Shown: one piece after another, positions 55,012 to 63,696 of the stretch
How the letters are laid out: the number at the start of each line of letters is the position of its first letter
Position numbering within the stretch: position 1 is the stretch's first letter
Assembly: GCF_005491425.1 (NCBI RefSeq)
Contig: NZ_CP028083.1
Span: forward strand, 3,656,001-3,720,000
Direction: 5' to 3'
DNA from: Lysinibacillus sp. SGAir0095
Lineage (GTDB): Bacteria; Bacillota; Bacilli; Bacillales_A; Planococcaceae
DNA: 64,000 nucleotides
Notes under the pieces: generated by a model
Database searches by the model: none
The model's input: only the letters and a program-made list of their open reading frames with translations
Told to the model about the DNA's origin: nothing
Position numbers and translations under genes: made by a program

Positions 55012-56268
55012 ATGAGAAATTTTTTACTGACCTTAGTGGCATTAACTTTGTGGATTTGCTTTCCTGCAAATTCAATCGAAGCTAAGACAGACACATATAC
55101 TATTACACCAAACAGCGAAACATATAACAGAAATTTCATGAACAACTCAACCTACAATAAGTATACGAAACATTATTTTTTAATTCGTTCGTATCTCGAG
55201 CAACTAGAAGAATCACGTGGAGGCACACTCGTATTAGAAAAAGGAACTTATACGGTGTCAAACGTATTATTCGTACCTTCCAATGTAACGATTAAACTAG
55301 AAGATGGCGCAAAGATTGTAAATGGACATGAAACTGGTACTTCAAGGGAGCCTAACAAATCAATTTTTCAATTGATCCGGCCCTCTCTCGGAAAAAAAGA
55401 GAGTGTCTATGGCGAATACGAGGGTGAAAAAAACATTTCGATCATTGGATCTGGTACAGCGACGATTGACTTGAATTTCGTAAAGGATGGGATTGCTATT
55501 ATTGCCGGCCATAATCAAAATATCCGAATCCAAAATATTAATTTTCTAAACATGTATTCCGGCCATTTTATTGAAATTGATGCTACAAAAGATGCTGTGA
55601 TAGCCAATAATAAATTTTTGAATTCAAAACCTTCTCCAACAAGAATAAAAGAAGCGATTAATCTCGATACTCCTGACAAATTAACCAATGGCTGGAGTTC
55701 TAAGTGGAGTGAGTTTGATAAAACACCCAACTCCAATATCACGATAGAAAATAATGTTTTCTACAACCTGGACCGGGCAATCGGTACACATAAATATTCC
55801 GGCGAGAAATATCATGACCAAATTCATATTAGAAATAATAGAATAGAGAAAATGCGCATGGATGCCATTCGCGTGTTGAACTGGAGCAATGCTACGATTG
55901 AAAACAATTTATTTAAAGACGTTGACCCCGGTAAATACAACGCTAACAGAGGGATACTGGCAAGTGGTGCCATCAACCCAACTTTCCGAAATAATCTGTT
56001 TGAAGATATACCCCGCGCAATGCAATTCACAGCTTGGAAAAACAGCGATTCAGGCTCTGACTATGGTGTAACATTTAATGAATTAAGTGAAGAAAATAAA
56101 GAAGCTCTCTCTACAAATTGCATTATTCATTCTGTAGAGAATTACATCCGTATTAATCGTAAATCGATAAGTGTCGATAAAGAAAATACTGACTTAATAC
56201 CCGTGCAAACAGATTTCTCCTGTTTTATCAGTAGAGAGTTGATACTATCCAAAAACCTCGGATTTTAA
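55012..56268 (+). CDS. Secreted right-handed beta-helix protein (pectate-lyase-like)
   Basis: 418 residues with a signal peptide (MRNFLLTLVALTLWICFPANSIEA, cleaved near 24). Parallel beta-helix repeats follow, visible as NISIIGSGTATIDL, NIRIQNINFLNMYSGHFIEID, NITIENNVFYNLDRAIGTH, QIHIRNNRIEKMRMDAIRV and ATIENNLFKDV. The fold is that of polysaccharide lyases and hydrolases such as pectate lyase or polygalacturonase; the catalytic residues are not obvious by eye. It may cut or bind a surface polymer. I start at ATG 55012 (AAGGAGG 11 bases upstream). It is divergent from the c-di-GMP operon, a possible but unproved shared control. Confidence 0.8.
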   Translation: MRNFLLTLVALTLWICFPANSIEAKTDTYTITPNSETYNRNFMNNSTYNKYTKHYFLIRSYLEQLEESRGGTLVLEKGTYTVSNVLFVPSNVTIKLEDGAKIVNGHETGTSREPNKSIFQLIRPSLGKKESVYGEYEGEKNISIIGSGTATIDLNFVKDGIAIIAGHNQNIRIQNINFLNMYSGHFIEIDATKDAVIANNKFLNSKPSPTRIKEAINLDTPDKLTNGWSSKWSEFDKTPNSNITIENNVFYNLDRAIGTHKYSGEKYHDQIHIRNNRIEKMRMDAIRVLNWSNATIENNLFKDVDPGKYNANRGILASGAINPTFRNNLFEDIPRAMQFTAWKNSDSGSDYGVTFNELSEENKEALSTNCIIHSVENYIRINRKSISVDKENTDLIPVQTDFSCFISRELILSKNLGF

Positions 56269-56363
56269 TACAAATAAAAAAACCTCTAATACATTCACCC
56301 TTTGTAAACAACTAGTAAATGCAAAGATACTAAGATAAAAACAATTCGTAAATTGATAACAAA

Positions 56364-56404
56364 AAAGAGGATTTCAGTAATTATTCCTTACTGAAATCCT
56401 CTTT
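56364..56404. terminator. Perfect 17-pair bidirectional terminator
   Basis: AAAGAGGATTTCAGTAA (56364-56380) and its exact complement (56388-56404) around TTATTCC. It separates the convergent beta-helix and DHA2 genes. Confidence 0.9.
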
Positions 56405-56446
56405 AATAACTATTTTACTAGATTTTTGCAAGTTTGTTTCACTAAA

Positions 56447-57901
56447 TTACATCTGATGCTCTACATTTACACGTTTAACGAACAGAGAAATGACAAAACC
56501 GATAATTGCCATAATAATCGCAAAGATGAATGCGTCCTGAACTCCTGCTGTGAACGCAAGCAGAGGATTTAGCGGATTCGCTTGATCTTCTGGCGTAAAC
56601 GATTCTAAACCAGAAGACATTATAGAGATGGCGACAGCTGTCCCTATTGCTCCGGCAACCTGCTGCAACGTATTCATAATAGCTGTTCCATCAGGATACA
56701 GCTCACGCGGCAACTGATTCAGGCCATTGGTTTGCGCCGGCATCATGATCATGGAAATCCCTATCATTGTAATGATATGCATAGCAATAATAAACGCGGA
56801 GCTCGTCTCGATTGTTATAGTCGAGAATCCAAACATTGCTCCAAGTAAGATGAAAATCCCAATTCTAACGAGCCATTTCGGTCCGTACTTGTCAAACAAA
56901 CCACCCATAACTGGCGACAAAACCCCATTGATAATTCCGCCTGGCAAAAGAAGAAGACCAGCTGCAAACGTAGTAAGTGCAAGTGACGTTTGTAAGTAGA
57001 GCGGTAAAAGAATCATCGTTGATAACATAACCATCATACAAACAAGAATCAATAAGAGACCAATTGTAAACATTGGATATTTAAATGCTCTTAAATTAAG
57101 CATTGGCTGCTGCATTTTCGTTTGGCGAATTGAAAACAGTATTAAGGAAGCAACACCGACGATAATGGCGATAATAACGGTTGGACTTCCCCAGCCGCCG
57201 CCTTCTCCCGCACTGCTGAATCCAAACACGATTCCGCCAAATCCAAGAGTCGATAATAATATAGAAAGAAAATCAATTTTTGGCTTGGTTGGTGTTCCAA
57301 CGTTCTGCATAAAAAATAAACCAAAAATAAGTGCTCCGACTAATAGTGGAAGCGAGATCCAGAAAATCCAGTGCCATGTTAAATTATTAATAATAATGCC
57401 TGAAATAGTCGGACCAACAGCCGGTGCAAACATAATAACAAGACCTATGATCCCCATAATGCGACCGCGTTTATGTGGCGGGATAATTAATAGCATTGTA
57501 TTAAACATTAACGGCAATAATAAAGCTGTTCCGATTGCCTGTACAACACGCGCAATCATTAAAACCGCAAAAGTTGGCGCAATAGCCGCTATTAACGTTC
57601 CTATAATTGACGCAATAAGTGCTGTAAAAAATAGCTGCCTTGTAGTAAACCATTGCATGATGAGTCCTGAAACAGGTACAAGAATACCTAGTGTAAGTAG
57701 GTAGCCTGTAGTTAACCACTGTGCTGTTGTTTCATGTATCCCAAAATCATTTATAAGATTTGTTAATGCCATATTTAGGGCTGTCTCACTAAACAAGCCA
57801 ATAAATCCAGCAACAACAAATGAGATAATGATTGGTACAACTCGTAAATCACCAATATTTATCTCTCCAGCTTTTACTTGCTGTGTATTACTCATTTCCA
57901 T
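56447..57901 (-). CDS. DHA2-family multidrug efflux transporter
   Basis: 484 residues with 14 predicted membrane helices. Motif C-like APAVGPTISGIIINNLTW lies after helix 4, and the helix-1 region reads FIGLFSETALNMALTNLI. It is related to the transporter at 46586 but clearly different. It is cotranscribed with the TetR gene upstream (one base between stop and start; GAGGAG 7 bases before the ATG). The TetR type suggests a link with the YxaF/LmrA-regulated pumps of Bacillus, which export lincomycin-type or other antibiotics; the substrate here is unknown. Confidence 0.93.
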   Translation of the reverse strand: MEMSNTQQVKAGEINIGDLRVVPIIISFVVAGFIGLFSETALNMALTNLINDFGIHETTAQWLTTGYLLTLGILVPVSGLIMQWFTTRQLFFTALIASIIGTLIAAIAPTFAVLMIARVVQAIGTALLLPLMFNTMLLIIPPHKRGRIMGIIGLVIMFAPAVGPTISGIIINNLTWHWIFWISLPLLVGALIFGLFFMQNVGTPTKPKIDFLSILLSTLGFGGIVFGFSSAGEGGGWGSPTVIIAIIVGVASLILFSIRQTKMQQPMLNLRAFKYPMFTIGLLLILVCMMVMLSTMILLPLYLQTSLALTTFAAGLLLLPGGIINGVLSPVMGGLFDKYGPKWLVRIGIFILLGAMFGFSTITIETSSAFIIAMHIITMIGISMIMMPAQTNGLNQLPRELYPDGTAIMNTLQQVAGAIGTAVAISIMSSGLESFTPEDQANPLNPLLAFTAGVQDAFIFAIIMAIIGFVISLFVKRVNVEHQM

Positions 57902-57902
57902 T

Positions 57903-58496
57903 TTATTTCTCCTCTTGTCTCTCTTGACTTCTTTTTAACAATAAAGATAACGGCTTTGTAATCTTTCTCAATGGATTTCCATCCTGATATGTAATCGATA
58001 AAATGCATGCGCCTTCTATCATCGCCGCTATGGTTATTCCTAGTTCTTCCGCCTGTTCTCTTTCAAACCCATACTGAACAAGGATTTGAGCATGTAAAGA
58101 CTGTAGATCCTTGAAGACCATTTCACATGAATAACGTAGATTCTCATGTGTAAATGCTGTTTCCGATGCGATTAATCCAATTGATAACCCATCTATACAA
58201 CTTCTCATGTCAAATACAGCAGCTACATTATAAAGATAATATTCGAATGCTTCTGCTGCTGAATTTTTTCCTGTTAAGTCCTTTTCCGCTCCTTCCAACA
58301 GAAGCTTTCTCATCATCGAGATCGCTTCGATGGCAATTTCTTCTTTTCCGTTAGGGAAGTGATAATAAATTGAACCTTTGGGAGCACCACTTTCTTCAAT
58401 GATTTGATTAAGCCCTGTTCCGTTATAACCTTGTCGTTGAAAAAGCCGTGTTGCAGTTTGCAAAATGACATCCCTTGTGTTTTGTTTTTCCTTCAT
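57903..58496 (-). CDS. TetR-family repressor, YxaF/LmrA-like
   Basis: 197 residues. The DNA-binding domain has ILQTATRLFQRQGYNGTGLNQIIEESGAPKGSIYYHF, quoted here as FQRQGYNGTGLNQI and GAPKGSIYYHFPNGKEE, a strong match to the YxaF/LmrA group that also controls drug pumps and quercetin dioxygenase in B. subtilis. It lies one base before the DHA2 gene, so it autoregulates the two-gene operon through the operator at 58521-58536. Confidence 0.9.
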   Translation of the reverse strand: MKEKQNTRDVILQTATRLFQRQGYNGTGLNQIIEESGAPKGSIYYHFPNGKEEIAIEAISMMRKLLLEGAEKDLTGKNSAAEAFEYYLYNVAAVFDMRSCIDGLSIGLIASETAFTHENLRYSCEMVFKDLQSLHAQILVQYGFEREQAEELGITIAAMIEGACILSITYQDGNPLRKITKPLSLLLKRSQERQEEK

Positions 58497-58520
58497 CCAA
58501 AGCCCACTCCCGAAAAAAAT

Positions 58521-58569
58521 TATAGCAACCGGTCTAGAGTATGTTAACGAATTTTTTTTTGTGAGTCAA
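58521..58569 (-). promoter_or_regulatory. Promoter and YxaF/LmrA-type operator of the TetR-DHA2 operon
   Basis: On the minus strand TTGACT (58569-58564), a 17-base spacer and TAACAT (58546-58541) form a good sigma-A promoter. Just downstream, TAGACCGGTTGCTATA (58536-58521) resembles the TAGACC-type boxes of YxaF/LmrA and would cover the start of transcription, so binding would block initiation. Confidence 0.65.
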
Positions 58570-58602
58570 CAAGAATGACTTTAACTTTATATAATCTTTA
58601 CA

Positions 58603-58713
58603 ATGGAATTCAGCCGTATAGCATTCGAACAGATTATGGATAGGCTAGGTCATTCAGACGATCAAAACACCAAAAACGGCTAGTCCCACATTACACGAGA
58701 AATGAAAATGAAG
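58603..58713 (+). pseudogene. Remnant of a tyrosine integrase C-terminus
   Basis: One frame reads FEQIMDRLGHSDDQNTKNG, a stop at 58681, then SHITREMKMK. This is the typical C-terminal core of phage/ICE tyrosine recombinases (LGHSD...T.N.Y.H), with TAG at the position of the catalytic Tyr codon or next to it. There is no upstream catalytic domain, since 58497-58600 is the promoter region of the neighbouring operon. A dead fragment of a former mobile element. Confidence 0.6.
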
Positions 58714-58750
58714 CTTCCTAAAAGTTTTCACAACTCTTGAGAAGCCTCGA
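58710..58750 (-). repeat. Conserved GAAGCTTC terminator hairpin, copy C
   Basis: GAAGCTTCCTAAAAGTT...CTCTTGAGAAGCCTC; on the minus strand TTCATTTTCATTTC follows. It lies about 75 bases past the stop at 58826, directly against the integrase remnant. Confidence 0.7.
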
Positions 58751-58825
58751 TTTAATTTGCTATGTTATTTTTCATTTCTTTAACGATAAAGTATAAAGCG
58801 CTAGGGAGGTAAATTACTGCGCCGA

Positions 58826-59602
58826 TTATTTTTCTTGCTTTAAATAGCTCAGCACCCGATGATAAGGACATTTTGATAACGAAGTATCATCATCTCTCAA
58901 AAAATATTGTCTCCACTCAAAGTTATCTTCGGCACCGTAACTTTTCAAGTCTGGATGGATAGGGACCACATCATAGTTGACCAATCTTTCACGGACTTTC
59001 GCTTTAATGTTTCGAGCAAAACTCTCCTTCCTATTAAATTCCTGCAGTACCCACCGAGGGGTGATGGCCAGCATCATTACATCAAAATGCCGACTTTGAC
59101 GGTTAACGTTTGCAGGAGTTGCGCAATACATAAAGTATTTTTCCCCATTAAAACAAAACTCCCATATTGGATTGTGAGGATCCATTGGGATTTCAGCAGG
59201 CCATTCAGTTGAGTCGATTGCCGTTAAGCCACTAAGTTGCTTCCAAAATAACTGTTCATAATCCTCCACCGTATAGGTCTCCCTAAGATCCTTAGGTGTT
59301 TGATAGAAAATAATTAGCGAGGTGTAGGAACCGAAATTTCTAGATTCGCTGGTGAACAGGCTCAGTAGGTGTGCTAGCTCATTTAATGTGTCATTTCTCT
59401 GCGGGTCTCCAACAAATCCATAACGCAATTGGTTCTTAAAAAAACCAATTGTAGCCGGAATACATGGAAAAGGCCGGTTCTTATCACTCATCTTTGCAGA
59501 AAACTTCTCTAGTACCGTTCGTTCCCAATTGTTTAGCAATTGTCGATGTGAAGGGGCATCCATATATAAATCTCTCACGTTGTTCAACTCCCATTCTTTC
59601 AT
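58826..59602 (-). CDS. YqcI/YcgG-family protein
   Basis: 258 residues from ATG 59602 (287 if a TTG at 59689 is used; neither has a strong ribosome site). The family landmarks FPCIPATIGFFKNQLRYGFVGDP (in part CIPATIGFFKNQLRYGF), SLIIFYQTP, PIWEFCFNGEKYFMYCATP and YFLRDDD...CPYHRV are all present, matching YqcI/YcgG proteins of Bacillus in order and length. A Cys after the start of the core (FPCIPA) is conserved in the family. The function is unknown. It is read alone, with hairpin copies C and D on either side. Confidence 0.82.
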   Translation of the reverse strand: MKEWELNNVRDLYMDAPSHRQLLNNWERTVLEKFSAKMSDKNRPFPCIPATIGFFKNQLRYGFVGDPQRNDTLNELAHLLSLFTSESRNFGSYTSLIIFYQTPKDLRETYTVEDYEQLFWKQLSGLTAIDSTEWPAEIPMDPHNPIWEFCFNGEKYFMYCATPANVNRQSRHFDVMMLAITPRWVLQEFNRKESFARNIKAKVRERLVNYDVVPIHPDLKSYGAEDNFEWRQYFLRDDDTSLSKCPYHRVLSYLKQEK

Positions 59603-59715
59603 CAGTATATTCAAGGGCCTAAACAAATGAGAGATGTCCAGGGATAAATGGGCGACCCTCTTGTATTGGTAGATCTCCCCATGATCCAATAACCTCTATC
59701 CACGACGTAACAATA

Positions 59716-59759
59716 AAGAAGCTTCCCAAAAGTTTCAATACTAATGGGAAGCTTCTTTA
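59716..59759 (-). repeat. Conserved GAAGCTTC terminator hairpin, copy D
   Basis: AAAGAAGCTTCCCA...TGGGAAGCTTCTTT, the most regular copy, with 14-base arms. It lies about 85 bases past the ATPase stop (59843). Confidence 0.75.
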
Positions 59760-59842
59760 GATTTCAGTTTTCAAGATTGTCAGGGAATTCATTACTTTTC
59801 TATAATTACATTAAAAATTGTTTAGCGAATGCCAATAAAAAA

Positions 59843-60610
59843 TTAGAACCCATTATCCACTAACCATTTCATAAGCTCTTCTTCTCTTTGCTTATTATCT
59901 TCTTGTCTTGCATCGAATTTACGCATTTTCTTCTGCGCAATAATTTTTCCATCTACCATAAACAGGATTCTTTCTGTTTTTGCTGCCACCTTTACATCAT
60001 GCGTAACAAGCATTACCGTTGTCCCATTATTATTAATCTCTGCAAGAATTGACATAATCTCTTCTGTCGATTTGGAATCTAGTGCTCCGGTCGGTTCGTC
60101 TCCAAATATGATATCCGGATCATTTATTAATGCCCTACAGATGCCTACTCTCTGCAGCTGTCCACCAGAGGCTTGCGTGATATTATGATTTGCAAGTTTT
60201 TCAATCCCTGTCATTTTCATCAGTTTTTTTGCTTTTTGATGTACGGCATTTTTATCCGCATCTTTTGATACAAGTGCAGGAAACATAACATTGTCAATCA
60301 ATGACAGATTCTTTAATAAATTAATATCCTGAAAGATAAATCCCATTGATTTCAGTCGAATCTTGGCCAATTCTTCTTCTTTTAGATGATCAATTTCTCG
60401 ACCATTAAATTTCACACTACCAGCAGTAATTCTATCCATACCACTAATATTATAAAGGAGTGTAGTTTTCCCGCTTCCCGATGGTCCCATAACCGAAACG
60501 AATTCTCCTTCTTCAATCTCCAGGTTAACATCCTTTAAGATATGAATCTCATGACCTTTCCCCAATACTACTTTTTTGTTCATGCTACTTGCTTCAATTA
60601 TATTGGTCAT
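59843..60610 (-). CDS. ABC transporter ATP-binding protein (MacB/BceA type)
   Basis: 255 residues with Walker A GPSGSGKTT, signature QASGGQLQRVGICRAL, Walker B IIFGDEPTGALD and H-loop MLVTHDVKV. The family partners FtsX-type permeases in exporters or peptide-antibiotic sensors. The permease gene lies 149 bases upstream in the same direction. AGGAGG lies 6 bases before the ATG. A Lys/Glu-rich tail (RKFDARQEDNKQREEELMKW) is unusual. No BceRS-type two-component genes adjoin. Confidence 0.92.
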   Translation of the reverse strand: MTNIIEASSMNKKVVLGKGHEIHILKDVNLEIEEGEFVSVMGPSGSGKTTLLYNISGMDRITAGSVKFNGREIDHLKEEELAKIRLKSMGFIFQDINLLKNLSLIDNVMFPALVSKDADKNAVHQKAKKLMKMTGIEKLANHNITQASGGQLQRVGICRALINDPDIIFGDEPTGALDSKSTEEIMSILAEINNNGTTVMLVTHDVKVAAKTERILFMVDGKIIAQKKMRKFDARQEDNKQREEELMKWLVDNGF

Positions 60611-60759
60611 CTATATTCCTCCTATGTCAAATATACCTATCAAAGTCTATTTCTTCTGAGGGTCTTGGAATGCTTCTTTAGAAAAACAATTGTTGTCTAT
60701 ACTTAAGGGATGTATTCCATAACAGCAGAAAATACCCTGGGTCCTCACCTTAAGTACTG

Positions 60760-63114
60760 TTAGCTTCTTAAAAGGACAGATAAATCCTTTTTTATGGCTA
60801 CCTTACAGGACATTAATATCGTCAATCCAACCACTACAATCAACACTAACGGACAAAGCAACCAGGTCTGCCATACAATATGAACAAATTCAATTTTTGC
60901 CGCTCCCATAGAGGTCATGGCCATACTGACAAGAAATTCTCCTAGAAGATTCGAAGCCAGAACTCCAAGAATGATTCCCGCTACCAGTACCAACAGTGTA
61001 CCTGCCATATATTGATGACTAATTTGCATTGAAGTTAATCCCAAACTTCGCATGATGGCAATCTGGGACATATCTTTTGAGAGTAACATTCGAAGGAATA
61101 ATGCCGTGATTAATATAGCTATGATGATCGCGATTGAGATTCCGGCTATTACTACGGTACCCATCTGCGCTATGATATTTCCAAGCGTCTGCTGCGTATA
61201 TTCTTTGATATCATTTACCTGTGCAGTACTATAAACATTCTGGTAATAGTCCAATTTTTCACGAATATCAACACCTTCAGCCAAATCCATACTCACAATG
61301 TACCAAAGAACGGCCTCTTCATTTATCCCAAGACTCGTATGCGCCTTTGCTGTTTTGCCCCCGTTTGTAATATCCTGATAAATACCCGTAACTGTTAATG
61401 TCCGTTCTTCCCCACCTACCTTGACGGTTACTTCATCTCCTACTCGCTTATTTAATCCGTCTTTTGCGGCATTGGCGAAGGAAAGCGAGATTTCTCCTTC
61501 CCCCTCTGGTGCTCTGCCTTCCAAATAGTTTAATGGAAATACAGTAAAATCCCCGATTTCAATATTAATATAGTTCCAGGAACCATCGTCATTCTTAACT
61601 TGGTAGGAACTTGTTACGTAGGTTGCAAACTTTTCAATATCATTATCATTTTCTAAATCTTCCTGCAGTTTTATAAAATCTTCCGCAATACGATCGGTTC
61701 TTCGAAGATCGATTCGCACATCGTGTTTTCCTATTCCCATATAGGAGGAAAACTCTGGTGAACTTAGGGTGTTATAAATATTTACTGGAAGTATGACAAT
61801 GAACGTACATACAATAAAAATAACAAACAGCAGCCTATATAATTTGAAACGTTTCCACACATCCACAAGCCCCATGTAAATATTCGTGCTGAAGAATTTG
61901 TTCTTTATCAATTGGAAACTATGTTTTCTGTTCTTTCCGCTATCTATAGAGTCTCCCCTTAATGCATCCACCGCGGAAATTTTATCAATTTTTTTCAGTA
62001 CTCGCTTGCAGTACATCACAATCATGAAATATACGAGTAGTGGAGCAATAAGCGATGATAAGTATTTTAAATTTCCTGATAAATCGGAAGAAATATATAG
62101 CCTAATATTTCCGTTTAACAGATTTATCGTTGCAAAGGAAAGCAGATAACCCATCGTACCGGCTACTAATGACATGGCCCGGTATTTATTAAGATATACC
62201 TTCTTTATGTCCTCTTTGGATATTCCTATTGCTTTCATAACACCGATTTCTCTTAGATCTTCATCTATCGTTGCCACAAATATAAGCCTGATACAGAGCA
62301 AAGCTATGATGATTAGCAAAATACTGATAAGAATTATGACCATTGCAACTGCAACATCTGACATAGCATTAAACAACAGAAACATCTTTCCTCCGATTGT
62401 AGGACCGTTTGCCGGAAGACCTGCCTCGATATATGCTGTCTGAACAGTATCAACATCTCCGTTTTCATTCATTTTGAATTCAATCAAGTATTCCATTCCC
62501 CCTGGTCCCATCACAAACATGTCATAAAAGTCATTATAATTAGTAACAAATCTTTTGGAGGAAGTAAGGGAAGAGTTCATTTCAAAATCTCTTGCATAAT
62601 CTGAAATGACAAACTCTTTTTCATACCCATTGCTTTTCACTGTAATCGTATCACCTATTTTTAAGTCATACTGTTCCATGAAATAGATGGGCACAGCTAC
62701 GAACCCTTCCTTAACATCCAGCTTTTCATTGTCCAGGTTCAATATAAAGTCAAATTTACTATTCTGAACAACAAATGAAATATCCTGTATCGTGCCGGCC
62801 AATGTTTGATTTTGACCAATATGAATATTGCTTCCATCTACATTTTGGAGAATCATCGTCTCCTGCATCGCTATATGTTCACGGTATTGAGCAGTGAATT
62901 GGTCAATTGCAGCCTGGTCATATTCTCCGGTATGCATCTGCGCGATATCAGCTGGTACTGCACGTTCCTCCAGTTTCGACATCGACTGAATCAAAGTGGT
63001 CATATTATTTACTGCACTTGTTGCCAAGGTAACTGCCATCGTTATAAACAATAGAACGGATATAGTTGAAATCTTATTCCTGATGAAATCGTTCTTTACA
63101 ATTTTTAGAAACAA
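60760..63114 (-). CDS. FtsX-type ABC permease with two MacB-like modules
   Basis: 784 residues, twice the size of a simple FtsX protein. Module one has a membrane helix (about 20-42), an extracellular domain of about 200 residues and three helices. Module two repeats this from about residue 400, with three helices at the C-terminus (ending KKDLSVLLRS). The motif EIGVMKAIGISKEDI and its echo AIMRSLGLTSMQI are the ATPase-contact loops of both halves. I start at TTG 63114, with AAGGAG 8 bases upstream; the longer frame has no site. Likely an exporter or bacitracin-type resistance/sensing permease; the substrate is unknown. Confidence 0.87.
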   Translation of the reverse strand: MFLKIVKNDFIRNKISTISVLLFITMAVTLATSAVNNMTTLIQSMSKLEERAVPADIAQMHTGEYDQAAIDQFTAQYREHIAMQETMILQNVDGSNIHIGQNQTLAGTIQDISFVVQNSKFDFILNLDNEKLDVKEGFVAVPIYFMEQYDLKIGDTITVKSNGYEKEFVISDYARDFEMNSSLTSSKRFVTNYNDFYDMFVMGPGGMEYLIEFKMNENGDVDTVQTAYIEAGLPANGPTIGGKMFLLFNAMSDVAVAMVIILISILLIIIALLCIRLIFVATIDEDLREIGVMKAIGISKEDIKKVYLNKYRAMSLVAGTMGYLLSFATINLLNGNIRLYISSDLSGNLKYLSSLIAPLLVYFMIVMYCKRVLKKIDKISAVDALRGDSIDSGKNRKHSFQLIKNKFFSTNIYMGLVDVWKRFKLYRLLFVIFIVCTFIVILPVNIYNTLSSPEFSSYMGIGKHDVRIDLRRTDRIAEDFIKLQEDLENDNDIEKFATYVTSSYQVKNDDGSWNYINIEIGDFTVFPLNYLEGRAPEGEGEISLSFANAAKDGLNKRVGDEVTVKVGGEERTLTVTGIYQDITNGGKTAKAHTSLGINEEAVLWYIVSMDLAEGVDIREKLDYYQNVYSTAQVNDIKEYTQQTLGNIIAQMGTVVIAGISIAIIIAILITALFLRMLLSKDMSQIAIMRSLGLTSMQISHQYMAGTLLVLVAGIILGVLASNLLGEFLVSMAMTSMGAAKIEFVHIVWQTWLLCPLVLIVVVGLTILMSCKVAIKKDLSVLLRS

Positions 63115-63696
63115 AATTATATCTCCTTCCAATAAGACTGTTTTTAGACTTGAACTTACCAGAACCATCATACTAAATGGAAATTATTAGAAAAACATAC
63201 TTGAGCCTAATCTTTACTAAGACCACAGACCTATTTAGTAATTTGACTATGAGAGAAAATTAGAATAATTAACCAAAGTAAAAGAAGGGAAGCGAACGAG
63301 TTACAATTGCTTTTTTCGTTTAGAGAATGAGAAGATGATAATTTACTGAATCGTTATGGGGTTTTAACGTACTTTTACTACCGAGAGATGCTAGTGTATA
63401 GCGCTGAGGAAATTGGATTTGATTGGCATAGCCATGTAGATAAATAAATTCCGAAAGTAGGATTCATGTCACCAAACAAAAAAGCTTCCCACAAGTTTCA
63501 AGCTCATGGGAAGCTTCATTTAATTATTTTATTCTCAGGGGAGGCGTGGGTTATTACAACATACCACCCGTAGATTTGAAAAATCATTTATCGAAAGAAA
63601 ACGAATCATTTTGTACATCCTTCACAAGTAAATATATAACAATATGCGTTGATATTTATAGACCATATTTCTATCCTCAGAGTCCTGCTGCCACTT
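63115..63696 (-). other. Intergenic region with hairpin copy E and a possible decayed frame
   Basis: 582 bases without a convincing gene. It should contain the ABC operon promoter near its low end and hairpin copy E (63478-63521). A plus-strand frame 63331-63447 (reading YYREMLVYSAEEIGFDWHSH before its stop) looks protein-like but has no start or ribosome site and may be debris. Confidence 0.4.
63478..63521 (-). repeat. Conserved GAAGCTTC terminator hairpin, copy E
   Basis: AAAGCTTCCCACAAGTTTCA...CATGGGAAGCTTC; on the minus strand TTTTTTGTTT follows, the best T tract of the family. It lies 176 bases past the stop of the gene at 63697. Confidence 0.75.

Noticed and set aside
57165-57704. 179-codon plus-strand frame opposite the DHA2 gene
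   Set aside because: It is a shadow of the transporter reading frame: Pro/Ile-rich product, no ribosome site, no domain.
50213-63521. CRISPR-like array from the five repeated hairpins
   Set aside because: Copies are kilobases apart, imperfect, and each lies behind a gene; there is no repeat-spacer periodicity and no cas gene.
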